NCBI RefSeq assembly: GCF_003666015.1
Contig: NZ_QPLT01000016.1
Coordinates: 16,403-80,402 of the forward strand
Origin: Halorubrum sp. Atlit-26R
GTDB lineage: Archaea > Halobacteriota > Halobacteria > Halobacteriales > Haloferacaceae
Direction of reading: 5' to 3'
Length of the DNA: 64,000 bases
The notes beneath the pieces were generated by a model. The model made no database searches. It saw only the letters and a program-made list of their open reading frames with translations, and was not told the origin of the DNA. The translations under genes were made by a program, and so were the position numbers. Of the stretch, positions 8,323-17,969 are shown piece by piece. Position 1 is the first letter of the stretch. Every line of letters begins with the position of its first letter.

Positions 8323-9366
8323 ATGAGCGACGACCGGGCGTTCACGTACAACGGCGGGGCGGTGCCGCCCGGCGACACGCAGAACATCCGCTACGGAATC
8401 AGCGAGACGTACCTCGGCGACCCGGTGCGGATCCCGGTCACCATCGTCAACGGCGAGCGCGACGGGCCGACCGCCTTCCTCACCGCCGCCGCCCACGGCG
8501 ACGAGCTCAACGGGATCGAGGTCGTCCGCGAGGTCGCCCACGAGTGGGACCTCTCGGAGCTCGCGGGCACCCTCGTCTGTCTCCCCGTCCTCAACGTCCC
8601 CGGCTTCCTCGCGCAACAGCGGTACCTCCCCGTCTACGACCGCGACCTGAACCGGTCGTTCCCCGGGAAACGGGGGTCGACCAGCTCGAAGCGGATGGCC
8701 CACCGCATCTACGAGAACTTCATCGCGCCCTGCGACTTCGGGCTCGACTTCCACACCTCCACCCGCGGCCGGACGAACATGCTCCACGTCCGCGCGGACA
8801 TGACCGACGAGGCAGTCTACCGGCTCGCGATGGCGTTCGGCTCGAAGGTGATCATCGACAGCGACGGGCCGAGCGGTACCCTCCGCGGCGAGGCCACCGC
8901 CGACGGCATCCCGACGATCACGATCGAGATGGGGGAGGCCCACCGGTTCCAGCGCCCGCTGATCGACGACGCGCTCGCCGGCGTGCGCTCCGTCTTCGCG
9001 GAGTACGATCTCTTGGAGACGGACACGGTGCGCTGGCCCGGCTGGCGCACGGTCGTCGCCGGCGCGGGCGAGAAGACGTGGCTGCGCGCCGACTCCGGCG
9101 GCATCGTCGACACCCACTTCGAGAGCGGGTCGCTCGTCCGCGAGGGCGAGCGCATCGCGACGATCACCAACCCGTTCAAGCAGGACGCGGTCGCGGTCGA
9201 GGCCCCCTTCACCGGCCTCCTGATCGGCCTCTTAGAGAACCCCGTCGTCTACCCCGGCAACCCCCTCTGTCACCTCGTCGAGATCGGCGAGTCGACCCGC
9301 CGGGCGATCGAGGCCGGCGACGCGCCGAAGCCCGTCGGCCAGCCGGCGTCGACGGTCAGAGAATAG
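8323..9366 (+). CDS. Succinylglutamate desuccinylase/aspartoacylase-family zinc hydrolase
   Basis: M14-like carboxypeptidase fold of 347 residues that hydrolyses an N-acyl or amide bond. Zinc ligands are visible in AAHGDELNGIEV (His and Glu, about residues 54-65) and in DFHTS (His). The conserved arginine/asparagine pair is in YDRDLNRSFPG. The C-terminal part is a small beta-rich lobe, as in AstE/AspA relatives. The ATG at 8323, not the in-frame start at 8308, fits the TATA box spacing. Divergent from the RimK fusion and convergent with the small membrane protein at 9376. Confidence 0.88.
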   Translation: MSDDRAFTYNGGAVPPGDTQNIRYGISETYLGDPVRIPVTIVNGERDGPTAFLTAAAHGDELNGIEVVREVAHEWDLSELAGTLVCLPVLNVPGFLAQQRYLPVYDRDLNRSFPGKRGSTSSKRMAHRIYENFIAPCDFGLDFHTSTRGRTNMLHVRADMTDEAVYRLAMAFGSKVIIDSDGPSGTLRGEATADGIPTITIEMGEAHRFQRPLIDDALAGVRSVFAEYDLLETDTVRWPGWRTVVAGAGEKTWLRADSGGIVDTHFESGSLVREGERIATITNPFKQDAVAVEAPFTGLLIGLLENPVVYPGNPLCHLVEIGESTRRAIEAGDAPKPVGQPASTVRE

Positions 9367-9375
9367 GACTCCCCG

Positions 9376-9900
9376 TTACTCTCCGGCGAACCGCTCCCGG
9401 AGCCCGACCGCGGCGCCGGCGACGACCGCGAGGAAGCCGCCGAGGAACGCGACCGGCTGGAGGAAGACGCGCTGCGCGACGACGGCCCCCGGCTCGCGCT
9501 CGACGGTCCGGGTCCAGAACTCGTACCGATCGCCGTCGCGCTCGACGATCAGGAGCCCGTCCCCGAGCGTCGGCTCCGTCGGGTACGACAGCGAGTCGAC
9601 GCGTTCGTCGGGGTCCTCGACGCCGAAGCCGCCCTCGGGGGAGCCGCGGGCCCGGTCGAACGCCGCGCGGGCCGCCGGATCGAGGTCGCCGTACGCGACG
9701 ACCGCGTCGGAGGCGTTGGAGCCGTTCGCGGTGTCGGGCGCCGGCGACTCGATGCCGGCGACCGACCCCTCGCCCACCGGCTGAACCGTGTGCGTGTAGG
9801 CGGGGTTCGGCTCGCCGACCGAGACGGGGAGGAACAGGGGGTTCGCCATCAGGAGGACGCCGAGCGCGACGAGCCCGACGGCCGCGAGCGGGGTGCGCAT
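9376..9900 (-). CDS. Haloarchaeal membrane protein of unknown function
   Basis: 174 residues. The N-terminus (about residues 5-27, LAAVGLVALGVLLMANPLFL) and C-terminus (about 145-167) are hydrophobic segments. The acidic middle of about 110 residues is probably outside the cell if both segments span the membrane. No catalytic motif is recognised. Its stop is 9 nt from the stop of the convergent AstE-like gene. Family unknown to me. Confidence 0.75.
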   Translation of the reverse strand: MRTPLAAVGLVALGVLLMANPLFLPVSVGEPNPAYTHTVQPVGEGSVAGIESPAPDTANGSNASDAVVAYGDLDPAARAAFDRARGSPEGGFGVEDPDERVDSLSYPTEPTLGDGLLIVERDGDRYEFWTRTVEREPGAVVAQRVFLQPVAFLGGFLAVVAGAAVGLRERFAGE

Positions 9901-9949
9901 GGCTCGGATTTATCGGGCCGGGAGTTGAGCTTTTCCGACTTTACTCGGG

Positions 9950-10309
9950 TTTATAAATAGTCGCTGGCGGATCGGCGCCGGACACCTCCAAATCCCCAGC
10001 CGCTCGTTTATAAATGAGTGATAACCGGTTGGCGGCGGACACCTCCAAAGCCCCAGCCGCGAAGACGCCGTACGCTCGTTGCGCTCCTCGGTCGCTCGCG
10101 TTGCTCGCTCCCTGCGGTGCTTACGTCGCCTACGGCGTCTTCGCGGCTGCCCCTTTGAGTCCCGCCCCGCACAGCACCGCAACCGCACCTCACGCCTCCC
10201 CAGCCTCGTCGGTCGCCGTCGCTTCGCTCGGCGACCGACTCCCTCGCGCGGCGCTCCTCGCGCCCTTCGGGCGCTCGGAGGCGCACGCCACCGCAGTTCG
10301 TTTATAAAT
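9950..10309 (-). repeat. Dispersed intergenic repeat, copy 4 (two tail units)
   Basis: Bounded by TTTATAAA at 9950 and 10301. Read on the minus strand, the head is at 10050-10300 and two tail units at 9950-10056. Hairpin arms CAGCCGCGAAGACGCCGTA (10054-10072) and 10131-10149 are perfectly complementary over 19 bp. The tail units are 57-58 bp and share TTTATAAAT plus ACACCTCCAAA(G/T)CCCCAGCC, with unrelated middles. Fills the gap between the membrane protein and the pirin gene. Confidence 0.85.
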
Positions 10310-10381
10310 AATCGTCGCCGTCGCTCCTGGTCATTTAAATACTGTATCGCATCCCGCGGTGGCGCACGTACCCCCGCTACC

Positions 10382-11146
10382 CTACCGCCCGATCGTCCCC
10401 TGCCGCGTCACGGGCGCGTCGGGGTCGATGAGGAAGGCGACGACGGTCGCACCCTCGTCGCCCGCGGTCACGGTCGGCGGGGCGCCGTCGCCGGTCCACA
10501 GGGCGCTCTCCGTCTCGTCGAGCGCGGCGTCACCGACGTCGACGGCGCCCTCGAAGACGTACACGTAGGCGTCGCGGCCCTCGATCTCGGGGAGCGTCGC
10601 GCCCGCCTCGGCGTCGAGTCGCACGTCGTAGCAGTCGACCGCGTTGCGCACAGTGAACGGGTGGTCGGCGCCTGCGGGCGCGAACACGCGGCGCCACTCG
10701 TTCGGCTCGGGGTCCGGCAGCGGCCCGTGCTGGATCCCGGGTTCTAAGCCGATCTCTTGGGGGCGGACGAATATCTGGAGCATCCGGAGCGGCGGGTCGT
10801 CCGCGAGCGTCTCCTCGGCGTGCCAGAACCCGGACCCGGCGTTCATCACGAGGAGGTGTTCCGAGTCCGTGACCAGCTCGTTGCCCTCGCGGTCGTCGTG
10901 GCGCATCACGCCCGCGGGCACCCACGAGACGATCTCCTCGTCGCGGTGCTGGTGCATCCGGATCAGCGTGCCGGGGTCCATGAACGACTCGACGACCGTC
11001 GAGAGCGGGCCGTAGCCGTGGTCGTCGTGGTCCGGAGCGTTGCGGCCGGGGAAGTTGAATCGGGTGCGGAACTTCCCCTGATCCTGAAACACCTCGGAAC
11101 GCGGGGCCGGGTGGAGGCCGCGGTCGGCGGCGGTGGTGGAGTCCAT
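10382..11146 (-). CDS. Pirin-family protein
   Basis: Bicupin of 254 residues. The metal-binding pirin motif is visible in MHQHRDEEIVSWVPAGVMRHDD-type sequence around residues 63-84, followed by NAGSGFWHAEE. Prokaryotic pirins often have quercetinase-like or redox-sensing activity; the substrate is not predictable. The ATG at 11144-11146 opens a normal-length pirin. Longer in-frame extension upstream crosses the divergent methyltransferase and was rejected. Confidence 0.88.
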   Translation of the reverse strand: MDSTTAADRGLHPAPRSEVFQDQGKFRTRFNFPGRNAPDHDDHGYGPLSTVVESFMDPGTLIRMHQHRDEEIVSWVPAGVMRHDDREGNELVTDSEHLLVMNAGSGFWHAEETLADDPPLRMLQIFVRPQEIGLEPGIQHGPLPDPEPNEWRRVFAPAGADHPFTVRNAVDCYDVRLDAEAGATLPEIEGRDAYVYVFEGAVDVGDAALDETESALWTGDGAPPTVTAGDEGATVVAFLIDPDAPVTRQGTIGR

Positions 11147-11230
11147 TACCAACTGGTAAAATCTCCGCGGTGAAAAGCCGTCCGGTGGGGGCGACGCGCT
11201 CTTCTGTCCCGCGCCCCTCATTCCGGTATC

Positions 11231-11839
11231 GTGCCGACCGTCCTCTCGGACCGCGACCGCCGCAAGCGCGACGACCGCCCCGACGAGACGTTCTACGCCG
11301 ATCCGCGGTTCGTCACCCACGCGGACGACGCGTTCCTCGCGCGGCTGACCGAGCTGTACGCCTCGGTGACCGAGCCCGGCGACCGCGTCCTCGACGCGAT
11401 GAGCAGCTGGGTGTCGCACCTGCCCGACGCCGAGTACGAGCGCGTCGTCGGCCACGGGCTTAACGAGGCCGAACTCGCCGCCAACGACCGGCTCGACGAG
11501 TTCGTCGTCAGCGACCTCAACGCCGACCGGTCGCTCCCGTTCGCCGACGGCTCCTTCGACGTCGTCTGCTGTGCGCTGTCGGTCCAGTACCTCCAGTTCC
11601 CGGGGCCCGTGTTTGCCGAGTTCGCCCGCGTTCTGGCCCCCGGCGGCACCGTCGTCGTCAGCTTCTCGAACCGCATGTTCCCGACGAAGGCCGTCCGGGC
11701 GTGGCGGGCCGCCGCGATGGCCGAGCGCGCCGACCTCGTCGAGCGGTACCTCGACGCCGGCGGGTTCGCGGTCACCGATCGGATCGCGGAGCGTCCGGGC
11801 GAGGACCCGTTCCACGCCCTGGTGGGAACGCTCCCGTGA
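11231..11839 (+). CDS. SAM-dependent methyltransferase, class I
   Basis: 202 residues from a GTG start at 11231. The Rossmann-like SAM site is partly degenerate: GDRVLDAMSSWVSHLP replaces the usual glycine-rich loop. A clear motif follows in SFDVVCCALSVQYLQFP, then EFARVLAPGGTVVVSFSNRMF. The substrate is unknown. The glycine-poor motif I is typical of a haloarchaeal subfamily in which the helix is retained. Divergent from the pirin gene. Confidence 0.8.
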   Translation: MPTVLSDRDRRKRDDRPDETFYADPRFVTHADDAFLARLTELYASVTEPGDRVLDAMSSWVSHLPDAEYERVVGHGLNEAELAANDRLDEFVVSDLNADRSLPFADGSFDVVCCALSVQYLQFPGPVFAEFARVLAPGGTVVVSFSNRMFPTKAVRAWRAAAMAERADLVERYLDAGGFAVTDRIAERPGEDPFHALVGTLP

Positions 11840-11965
11840 GGCCGCGTCGCGTCGCCGCCGGGGGCGCCGTCGGGCTCTGGTCGCTCGCGGTCCGTCGGGC
11901 GACGCGGTAGGGGCGCGGCCGGAGAGCGCGACGTCGAGGTCGTGGGCGTTCGGTGGCGGTCTCGC

Positions 11966-13339
11966 TCAGTCCGCGGCGGCCGGCTCGGTCGATTCCAGCC
12001 CGGACCCGCTCGGCGGGCGGAGGACGAAGGTCGCCAGTCCCGCCGCGACCGCGAGCGCGCCGCCGAGGACGAAGGTGGCGTTCCACCCCGTCGACGCGAC
12101 GAGGTAGCCGGCGACGACGCCGGAGAAGACGCCGCCGCCGACCTTCGCGGTGTACAGGACCGCGTAGTTGCCGGAGGAGTTGGCCGCGCCGTAGTAGTCG
12201 GCCAGCATCGACGGGAAGAACACGTACAGCGGCGAGGAGAAGAACATCGCCCCGAGGACGAACGCGACGAAGACGGCCCCGTTGCCCGCCTCGCCGGCGG
12301 CGACGAGTCCGATCCGGAACAGCCCGGCCAGCAGGAACGACCCGGCCATCACGCGCTTGCGGTCGAAGCGGTCGGTCGCCTCGCCGAGGATCAGCCGCGA
12401 GACGCCCGCGGCGACGGGCAGCAGGGTCGCGGAGAGCGTGGCGATCAACGCCGCGAGCCCGAAGTTCTCCGCGAACCGGACCACGTTCGCGATGACGAGG
12501 AGGTCGGCGCTCGCCATCGCGATGAACATCGCGTACAGCAGCCAGAACTGCCAGGTTGAGAGCATCTCGCGCGTCGAGTAGTTGCGGCCCCGGATCGACG
12601 CCGCGAGCCCCTCGTCGTCGCCGTCGTCCTCGTCGTCTCCCCGATCCAGCCAGTCGGACGGCGGGTCGCGGAGGAGGAACGAGCCGACGAGCGTGACGAC
12701 CAAGATCCCGATCCCGATGTTGCGGAGCACGTCACTGTACGCCGCCACGGTCGCGTTCGCGCGGACGTACGGGACGACGAGGGCGCTCCCGGCGGCGAAC
12801 GCCATCGTCCCGACGCCGGTCGTCAGCCCGGTTCGGTCCGGGAACCACTTGACGGCGGTGTTGACCGCGACGGTGTAGACGATGCCGACGCCGACCGCGC
12901 CCAGCGAGTAGAGGAGGTACAGCTGCCAGAGGCTCGTCGCGTACGCGAGGCCGATGTACCCGCCGCCGGCCAGCACCGCCGCGAGGAACGTGAGCGCGCC
13001 CGGGCCGCGGCTGTCCCGCCACTTGCCCGCGGGGAACTGCGAGAGGGACTGGAACACGACGTAAAAGGAGAACACCGCGCCCAGCGCCGGCAGCGCGATG
13101 TCCAGGCCCTCCGAGAGCGACGGCGAGATGGACGACCAGACGTACTGGTACGGGCTCACCGCGGCCATCATCCCGGCCGCGGCGGCGATCTGCCACCACC
13201 GCGAGAAGCCGAGGACGTCGGCCGCCCGCGCGGCGTAGTCGATCCCGCCGGCCGACCCGTCGTCGGTACCACCGACCGCTCCGTCGTCGCTCTTCCCGTC
13301 GGTCTCGGCGGTCGAGGCGCCCGGTTCGTCGTTACCCAT
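11966..13339 (-). CDS. MFS transporter, OxlT/oxalate-formate antiporter-like
   Basis: 457 residues with about 12 hydrophobic segments. There is an acidic N-terminal tail (about 35 residues) and a charged central loop (DRGDDEDDGDDEG) between the two six-helix halves. Segments such as SFYVVFQSLSQFPAGKWRD and GLTTGVGTMAFAAGSAL match monocarboxylate/oxalate-type carriers. The neighbouring lactate permease hints at organic-acid transport, but the substrate is an inference. Confidence 0.82.
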   Translation of the reverse strand: MGNDEPGASTAETDGKSDDGAVGGTDDGSAGGIDYAARAADVLGFSRWWQIAAAAGMMAAVSPYQYVWSSISPSLSEGLDIALPALGAVFSFYVVFQSLSQFPAGKWRDSRGPGALTFLAAVLAGGGYIGLAYATSLWQLYLLYSLGAVGVGIVYTVAVNTAVKWFPDRTGLTTGVGTMAFAAGSALVVPYVRANATVAAYSDVLRNIGIGILVVTLVGSFLLRDPPSDWLDRGDDEDDGDDEGLAASIRGRNYSTREMLSTWQFWLLYAMFIAMASADLLVIANVVRFAENFGLAALIATLSATLLPVAAGVSRLILGEATDRFDRKRVMAGSFLLAGLFRIGLVAAGEAGNGAVFVAFVLGAMFFSSPLYVFFPSMLADYYGAANSSGNYAVLYTAKVGGGVFSGVVAGYLVASTGWNATFVLGGALAVAAGLATFVLRPPSGSGLESTEPAAAD

Positions 13340-13524
13340 CGTCGTTCGTCGACCGCGTGGTAGTGTTCGATGTCATGTCGTGTGCCTCGATCGGGGTGCG
13401 GGGCCGGTCCGCCGCACCGCTCGCGTTCGTACCGGTACTGTTCGGACTGATCGATTAAAACGCGTCGTTGGGGTCGTACTTGCCTCGACGATCCGCGGGC
13501 GAGGCGACCCCGGGCGGCGGGTCC

Positions 13525-13707
13525 TCAGAGCGCGTCTGGGTCCGCGGCCGTGAACCGCACCGCCGGGGGGATCAGTCCCCCGATAGCAAGCATCGCGAGG
13601 CCGACCGCCCAGAGCGCCGCGACCCCGGCGGACGCGCCGTAGCTGATCAGGGGCAGGGACAGCGCCATCAGGACGAACGCCAGGGTGAACCGGTCGAGGA
13701 CGCCCAT
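13525..13707 (-). CDS. Small two-helix membrane protein downstream of lactate permease
   Basis: 60 residues with two hydrophobic segments (about 7-28 and 30-48). The ATG at 13707 lies 1 nt after the permease stop codon (13709-13711), so the pair is almost certainly co-transcribed. Possibly an accessory subunit; no family recognised. Confidence 0.65.
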   Translation of the reverse strand: MGVLDRFTLAFVLMALSLPLISYGASAGVAALWAVGLAMLAIGGLIPPAVRFTAADPDAL

Positions 13708-13708
13708 C

Positions 13709-15421
13709 TCAGGCCACCCCCAGCAGCCCCGCGGCGTTCAACAGGACGATCGCGAGCCCGACCAGCGCGCCGACGGCGGCGACCCACGGAATCGTCACCC
13801 GGAGGACGTCGCCCTCGCGGCCGACGATCCCGGCCGCGGTCGTCCCGAGGATGACGTTGCCCGGCGAGATCGCGTTCCCGATGGCGCCGCCGGCGCTCTG
13901 TCCGCCGAGGATCAGCGCCTCGGAGATGCCGCCGAGCTGCGCGGCCGTCTGCTGTTGGAGCCCGCCGAACAGGATGTTCGACGCCGTGTTGCTCGACGTC
14001 ATGAACGCTCCGAGCGAGCCGATGAGCGGCGAGAGGAACCCGTAGGTGTTCGGCGTCGCCACGCTCGCGGTCCCCTCCGCGAGGACGAGCACCTGCCCGC
14101 TGTGGTCCATCAGCTTCGCCATGACGAGGAAGGAGATCACCGCGATCGACGCCGGGATCGCGGTCGCCAGCACCGCCCGCGTGAAGCCCGACCGATCGGC
14201 CTCGGCCCGTGCGGCGGCGTCCTCGTAGTGCCCGCCGCGCCGGTACGCGACGAACGCGACGAGCGCGCTGACGAGCAGGAACGTCCCGGGGTGCGACAGC
14301 GGCGAGAACGGCGAGTACGGCGCGGTCGCCTCGGTGACGACGCCGAGCCCCGTCGATATCTCGGGGAATCTCAGGCCGACTTGGAGGCTCCCGAGCGCGT
14401 CGCCGAGCGGGGTCACGACCGCGGTGACGAACGCGATCGCGGCGAGGGCCGCGAACGGCAGCGCCGCGAGCGGCAGACCCATCAGCCCCTCGTCGGGCTC
14501 GGCCGCCTCGGCGGGCGTCGCCACGCCGCCGTCGGCGACCGCCCCGGTCCCGTCGCCCTCGGCGGCGGCGGGGCTCACGTTCTCCGTCATCACGAGCCGC
14601 TCGCCGATCGCGTCCGTCGCGCTGGCGTACCGGCTCCACATCGCGAGCGGGCCGAGCGCGAGCAGGCCGACCGTCGCCGCGAAGAAGTTCGCGAACTCCG
14701 GCGGGATGACGGTCACCGCGGCCAGCTGGCCGCCGCCGTGGATCAGCGAGACGACCAGAATCATCGGGGCGGCGTACCGCACCGCGTCCATCCGGCCGTA
14801 TATCCACGCGATCGAGAAGCCGGCGATCAGGTTCGGGATCCACAGCAGGACGGCGAGCGCGAGCGCCGTCACGGCGACGCTTTGCATCTCGGTGACCTGG
14901 ACCAGCGCCAGCCACGCCACGCCGAGCGTGCCGAAGGTGTTCGCCCACGCGTGCCCGATGAGCGGGATGGCGACCGAGTACACCGGCTTCACGCCGAGCG
15001 CGAGCAGCAGCGGCGCCACCACGACGATCGGCGTCCCGAACCCGGAGATTGACTGCATGAACGAGACGAACACCCAGCCGAACGCCAGCACGAGGAACAG
15101 CTCGTTGTCGGTGAACGACGTGATACGCGTGCGGAGCGCCTCGAACCCGTCCGCCCGCTCGATCACGTGATAGAATACGAGCGCCGGGAGGATGACGTAG
15201 AGGACGAACACCGCGTCCCATACCCCCTTCGCGCTCGCCACCGAGAGCGCCTCGACGGGCATCCCGTACGCCGTCAGCGCGACCGCGGCCGCGGAGAACA
15301 TGCCGACCGAGGCCGCCTCGTGCGCCCGCCAGCGCAACACGACGAGCGTGAAGAGGAGCAGCGCCAGCGGCACCAGCGCCAGCCCGACGTACGTCGCGTT
15401 AACTGGCAGCACGGCGGTCAC
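13709..15421 (-). CDS. lldP: L-lactate permease family transporter
   Basis: 570 residues with about 13 membrane segments. Family features include SISGFGTPIVVVAPLLLALG, HAWANTFGTLGVAWLAL and the C-terminal SLGAFMTSSNTASN-type motif. It imports lactate or glycolate with H+. The start is GTG at 15421; upstream in-frame sequence is arginine-rich and unlikely. A charged, alanine-rich loop sits at about residues 245-275. A TATA-like element at 15549-15559 implies a leader of about 100 nt. The small protein at 13525 follows immediately. Confidence 0.9.
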   Translation of the reverse strand: MTAVLPVNATYVGLALVPLALLLFTLVVLRWRAHEAASVGMFSAAAVALTAYGMPVEALSVASAKGVWDAVFVLYVILPALVFYHVIERADGFEALRTRITSFTDNELFLVLAFGWVFVSFMQSISGFGTPIVVVAPLLLALGVKPVYSVAIPLIGHAWANTFGTLGVAWLALVQVTEMQSVAVTALALAVLLWIPNLIAGFSIAWIYGRMDAVRYAAPMILVVSLIHGGGQLAAVTVIPPEFANFFAATVGLLALGPLAMWSRYASATDAIGERLVMTENVSPAAAEGDGTGAVADGGVATPAEAAEPDEGLMGLPLAALPFAALAAIAFVTAVVTPLGDALGSLQVGLRFPEISTGLGVVTEATAPYSPFSPLSHPGTFLLVSALVAFVAYRRGGHYEDAAARAEADRSGFTRAVLATAIPASIAVISFLVMAKLMDHSGQVLVLAEGTASVATPNTYGFLSPLIGSLGAFMTSSNTASNILFGGLQQQTAAQLGGISEALILGGQSAGGAIGNAISPGNVILGTTAAGIVGREGDVLRVTIPWVAAVGALVGLAIVLLNAAGLLGVA

Positions 15422-15923
15422 CCCCGCTCCGCGGTGCCGGTCCGCTCGCAGACCGAGTCTCGCTCGGTTTCCGAACCACACGTTTCCGTTCGTTCGCCCA
15501 CCTTTCGTTCGAATTCGTCATTGATCGACGGCCCAGACTGGTTTATTGATTTATAAAAGAATACTCATAATATTGGTTGGTGAAATAACTAGTGGCATAA
15601 TTTCGGGGATTGTATTAGGCTATTAGAGGGCATTCAGACGCAGAATCGATCACACTGGCGGATTTCTCCCGAAGTTCTTCCGAAAAAGACGTGCGAGGCC
15701 TTCAGTCCGGATCCGGAAGCCCCTCAGCGTCCGCGCAGGGCCAGCGGCCCCCGCACCCGGGACCGGAAGCGACCGGCCGACCTCGCTGGGCCTTCCCGCT
15801 CGATAGGACGTCGAAGCATAAATTATGATAATCGTCTATCCTGTCGAAAATTGTTAAGATGGACCCTCACGTAGCCGTATTCGAACACAGGGCGTCGCCT
15901 GGCCGACGCCCCGAACCCACACC
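15422..15923. promoter_or_regulatory. Intergenic region with divergent promoters for lldP and a UspA gene
   Basis: About 500 nt without a gene. ATTTATAAAAG at 15549-15559 is the best TATA box (either strand). Further AT-rich patches lie at 15568-15600 and 15818-15860. A small hairpin (GGCGTCG at 15891-15897, CGACGCC at 15904-15910) sits just before the UspA start codon. No ORF here looks real. Confidence 0.5.
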
Positions 15924-16433
15924 ATGTCCACCGACATCGACGCCGCCGACCCGCACGACGGAACCGCGACCGCGTCCCGCGACGCCGACCTCGCCGCGGG
16001 GTCTCACGGAACGGGGCGCTTCGAGCGCGTGCTGGTCGTCGCTCGCGACGACCCCGCCGGGCGGGCGGCGACCTCGACGGCCGTCGACCTCGCGGCGGCC
16101 CACGGGGCGAGCGTCGACGCGCTGTACGTCGTCGACACGACCGAGGGCTGGGACGTGGTCGTCGAGCGCCGCGAGCGGGCCGGCGAGGCGCTCGTCGAGG
16201 CCGCCGAGGCCGCGGGCGAGGCGGCCGGCGTCGACGTGGAGAAGTGGTTCCGGTACGGCACGACGCACCGCGAGGCGGTCGACTTCGCCGCCGCGCACGA
16301 CGCCGACCTCGTCGTGGTCGGATCCGTCGACCGGAGCGGGCTCGACCGGCTGCTCCACCCCGATCCGGTCCCGACCCGCGTCCGGCGCGGGGTCGACGTC
16401 CCGGTCATGGTCGTCGGCCCGGACGACGACTGA
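15924..16433 (+). CDS. Universal stress protein, UspA family
   Basis: 169 residues. An acidic N-terminal extension of about 30 residues precedes the Usp fold, which starts FERVLVVARDDPAGR. The usual ATP-binding tail G-x2-G-x9-G-S/T is degenerate: GSVDRSGLDRLLHPDPVPTR has lost the second glycine-serine part, so nucleotide binding is doubtful. The C-terminus ends in the typical DVPVMVV strand. The role is likely stress tolerance or signalling. Confidence 0.85.
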   Translation: MSTDIDAADPHDGTATASRDADLAAGSHGTGRFERVLVVARDDPAGRAATSTAVDLAAAHGASVDALYVVDTTEGWDVVVERRERAGEALVEAAEAAGEAAGVDVEKWFRYGTTHREAVDFAAAHDADLVVVGSVDRSGLDRLLHPDPVPTRVRRGVDVPVMVVGPDDD

Positions 16434-16497
16434 CCGGTTCGGACGACGACTGACGGACCCGGCGACCGGTTAAGTGGTCGCGGTCCCAACGATCGGT

Positions 16498-17559
16498 GTG
16501 ACTCACGTAGGCATCGTCGGCGCGGGCGCGGGGGCGGCCGCGGCGGCGTTCGTCATCGACGGCGCGGTCCCGGACGCGGACGTGACGGTCCTCGAGAAGT
16601 CCGGCGGGCTCTGCGGGCGCGCGGCGACCCGCCGCCATGACGACCTCACGTACGACTACGGGGCGAACTACCTGAAGAGCGACGACGACCGCGTCGTCGA
16701 ACTGATCACCGAGACGCTCGACGACGATGGCCTCGTCGATGTGACCGAGCCGGTGTACACCTTCGAGGCCGACGGGGCGGTGTCCCCCGGCCGCGACGCC
16801 GACGAACACAAGTGGAGCTATCGGCAGGGGCTCACCCAGATCGCGAAGCGGCTGTTCGGCCGCACCGACGCGACCGTCCACCGACGGACCCGGGTCGAGA
16901 CGGTGCGGAGAGTCGAGGCCGCGGGCGGAGCGAGCGACGACGCTCGCTGGGAACTCGACGACGCCGACGACGAGACCCACGGCCCGTTCGACGTGCTACT
17001 TTTAAACCCCCCGGCGCCGCAGACCGCCGAGCTGCTCCGGACCGCCGAGTGGGACGACCCGCTCCGCGAGACGCTCGTCGAGGCGGTCGGCGGGGTCGAG
17101 TACCGCAGCGTCTGGACCGCGGTCCTCCGCTACCCGTTCGCGCTCGACGTCCCCTACTACGCGCTCGTCAACACGGACAAGGAACACGCGGTCGGCTGGA
17201 TCTCCCGCGAGGAGTGCAAGGCGGGCCACGTCCCCGACGGCGAGACGCTGCTCGTCGTTCAGGCGAGCGACGCGTGGTCGACGGCGCATTACGACGACGA
17301 CCCGGGCGAGAACGTCGCCGCGCTCGCCGACCACGCCGCCGACGTCGTCGGCGACGAACGGCTGGCGGAGCCCGACTGGACCGACCATCAGGGATGGCGC
17401 TACGCCCAGCCGGAGGGCGGCGTCGACCGCGGGCCCGTCGACTCGGCGCGCGACGCGGGGCTGTACCTGCTCGGCGACTGGGTCGCGGGCGAGGGGCGGC
17501 TCCACGCCGCCATCGCGAACGGGCTCGACGTCGGCGAGCGCGTCGCGTACGGGATTTAA
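16498..17559 (+). CDS. FAD-dependent amine-oxidase/renalase-like oxidoreductase
   Basis: 353 residues from GTG at 16498. The N-terminal dinucleotide site is VGIVGAGAGAAAAAF, followed by an EKSGGLCGRAATR flavin segment. The C-terminal FAD motif is LYLLGDWVAGEGRLHAAIANG. This fits NAD(P)/FAD-dependent oxidoreductases of the renalase/amine oxidase group; the substrate is unknown. An earlier in-frame GTG at 16474 exists, but TTAAGT at about 16469 is spaced as a TATA box for 16498. Confidence 0.82.
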   Translation: MTHVGIVGAGAGAAAAAFVIDGAVPDADVTVLEKSGGLCGRAATRRHDDLTYDYGANYLKSDDDRVVELITETLDDDGLVDVTEPVYTFEADGAVSPGRDADEHKWSYRQGLTQIAKRLFGRTDATVHRRTRVETVRRVEAAGGASDDARWELDDADDETHGPFDVLLLNPPAPQTAELLRTAEWDDPLRETLVEAVGGVEYRSVWTAVLRYPFALDVPYYALVNTDKEHAVGWISREECKAGHVPDGETLLVVQASDAWSTAHYDDDPGENVAALADHAADVVGDERLAEPDWTDHQGWRYAQPEGGVDRGPVDSARDAGLYLLGDWVAGEGRLHAAIANGLDVGERVAYGI

Positions 17560-17681
17560 GCGGAATCGGAGCCGGGAGGATCAGGACGGCACCGCGGTCG
17601 ACCGCGGCGTCGCTGCGGGGTGACGGATTGTTTTCGAAAAGCGGTTCGCCGGCGTTTCGATCGTCCGGTCGTCCGGTCGCG

Positions 17682-17969
17682 TCAGTTCGTCGTGATCCGG
17701 TACTCGACGGTCCCCAGACCGGGGAGCGTGAGCGTCCGGACGCGACCGCTGCGCCGGCGCAGGGTCCGCAGGACGGACCGCGACAGGACGGCGAGCGCGA
17801 CGGTGCCGGTCAGCAGCGCGACGGTCGCGACGGGGTACGCGAGCGCGACGAACGGTGCCAGGACGAGCGCGAGGAACGCGAGCGTCCCCAGCGGCGAGCG
17901 ACTGCCCGGCGGCGACTCGGAGCCGATCGGCCGGTGCGCCTCCGCCGAGGTGATGGAACCTTGGTACAT
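17682..17969 (-). CDS. Small membrane protein of unknown function
   Basis: 95 residues. Two hydrophobic segments (about 27-47 and 48-66) are followed by a basic stretch and a short C-terminal beta-like tail (TLPGLGTVEYRITTN). A minus-strand TATA-like GGTTTTAG at about 17994-18000 lies at leaderless spacing from the ATG at 17969. Family unknown. Confidence 0.6.
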   Translation of the reverse strand: MYQGSITSAEAHRPIGSESPPGSRSPLGTLAFLALVLAPFVALAYPVATVALLTGTVALAVLSRSVLRTLRRRSGRVRTLTLPGLGTVEYRITTN

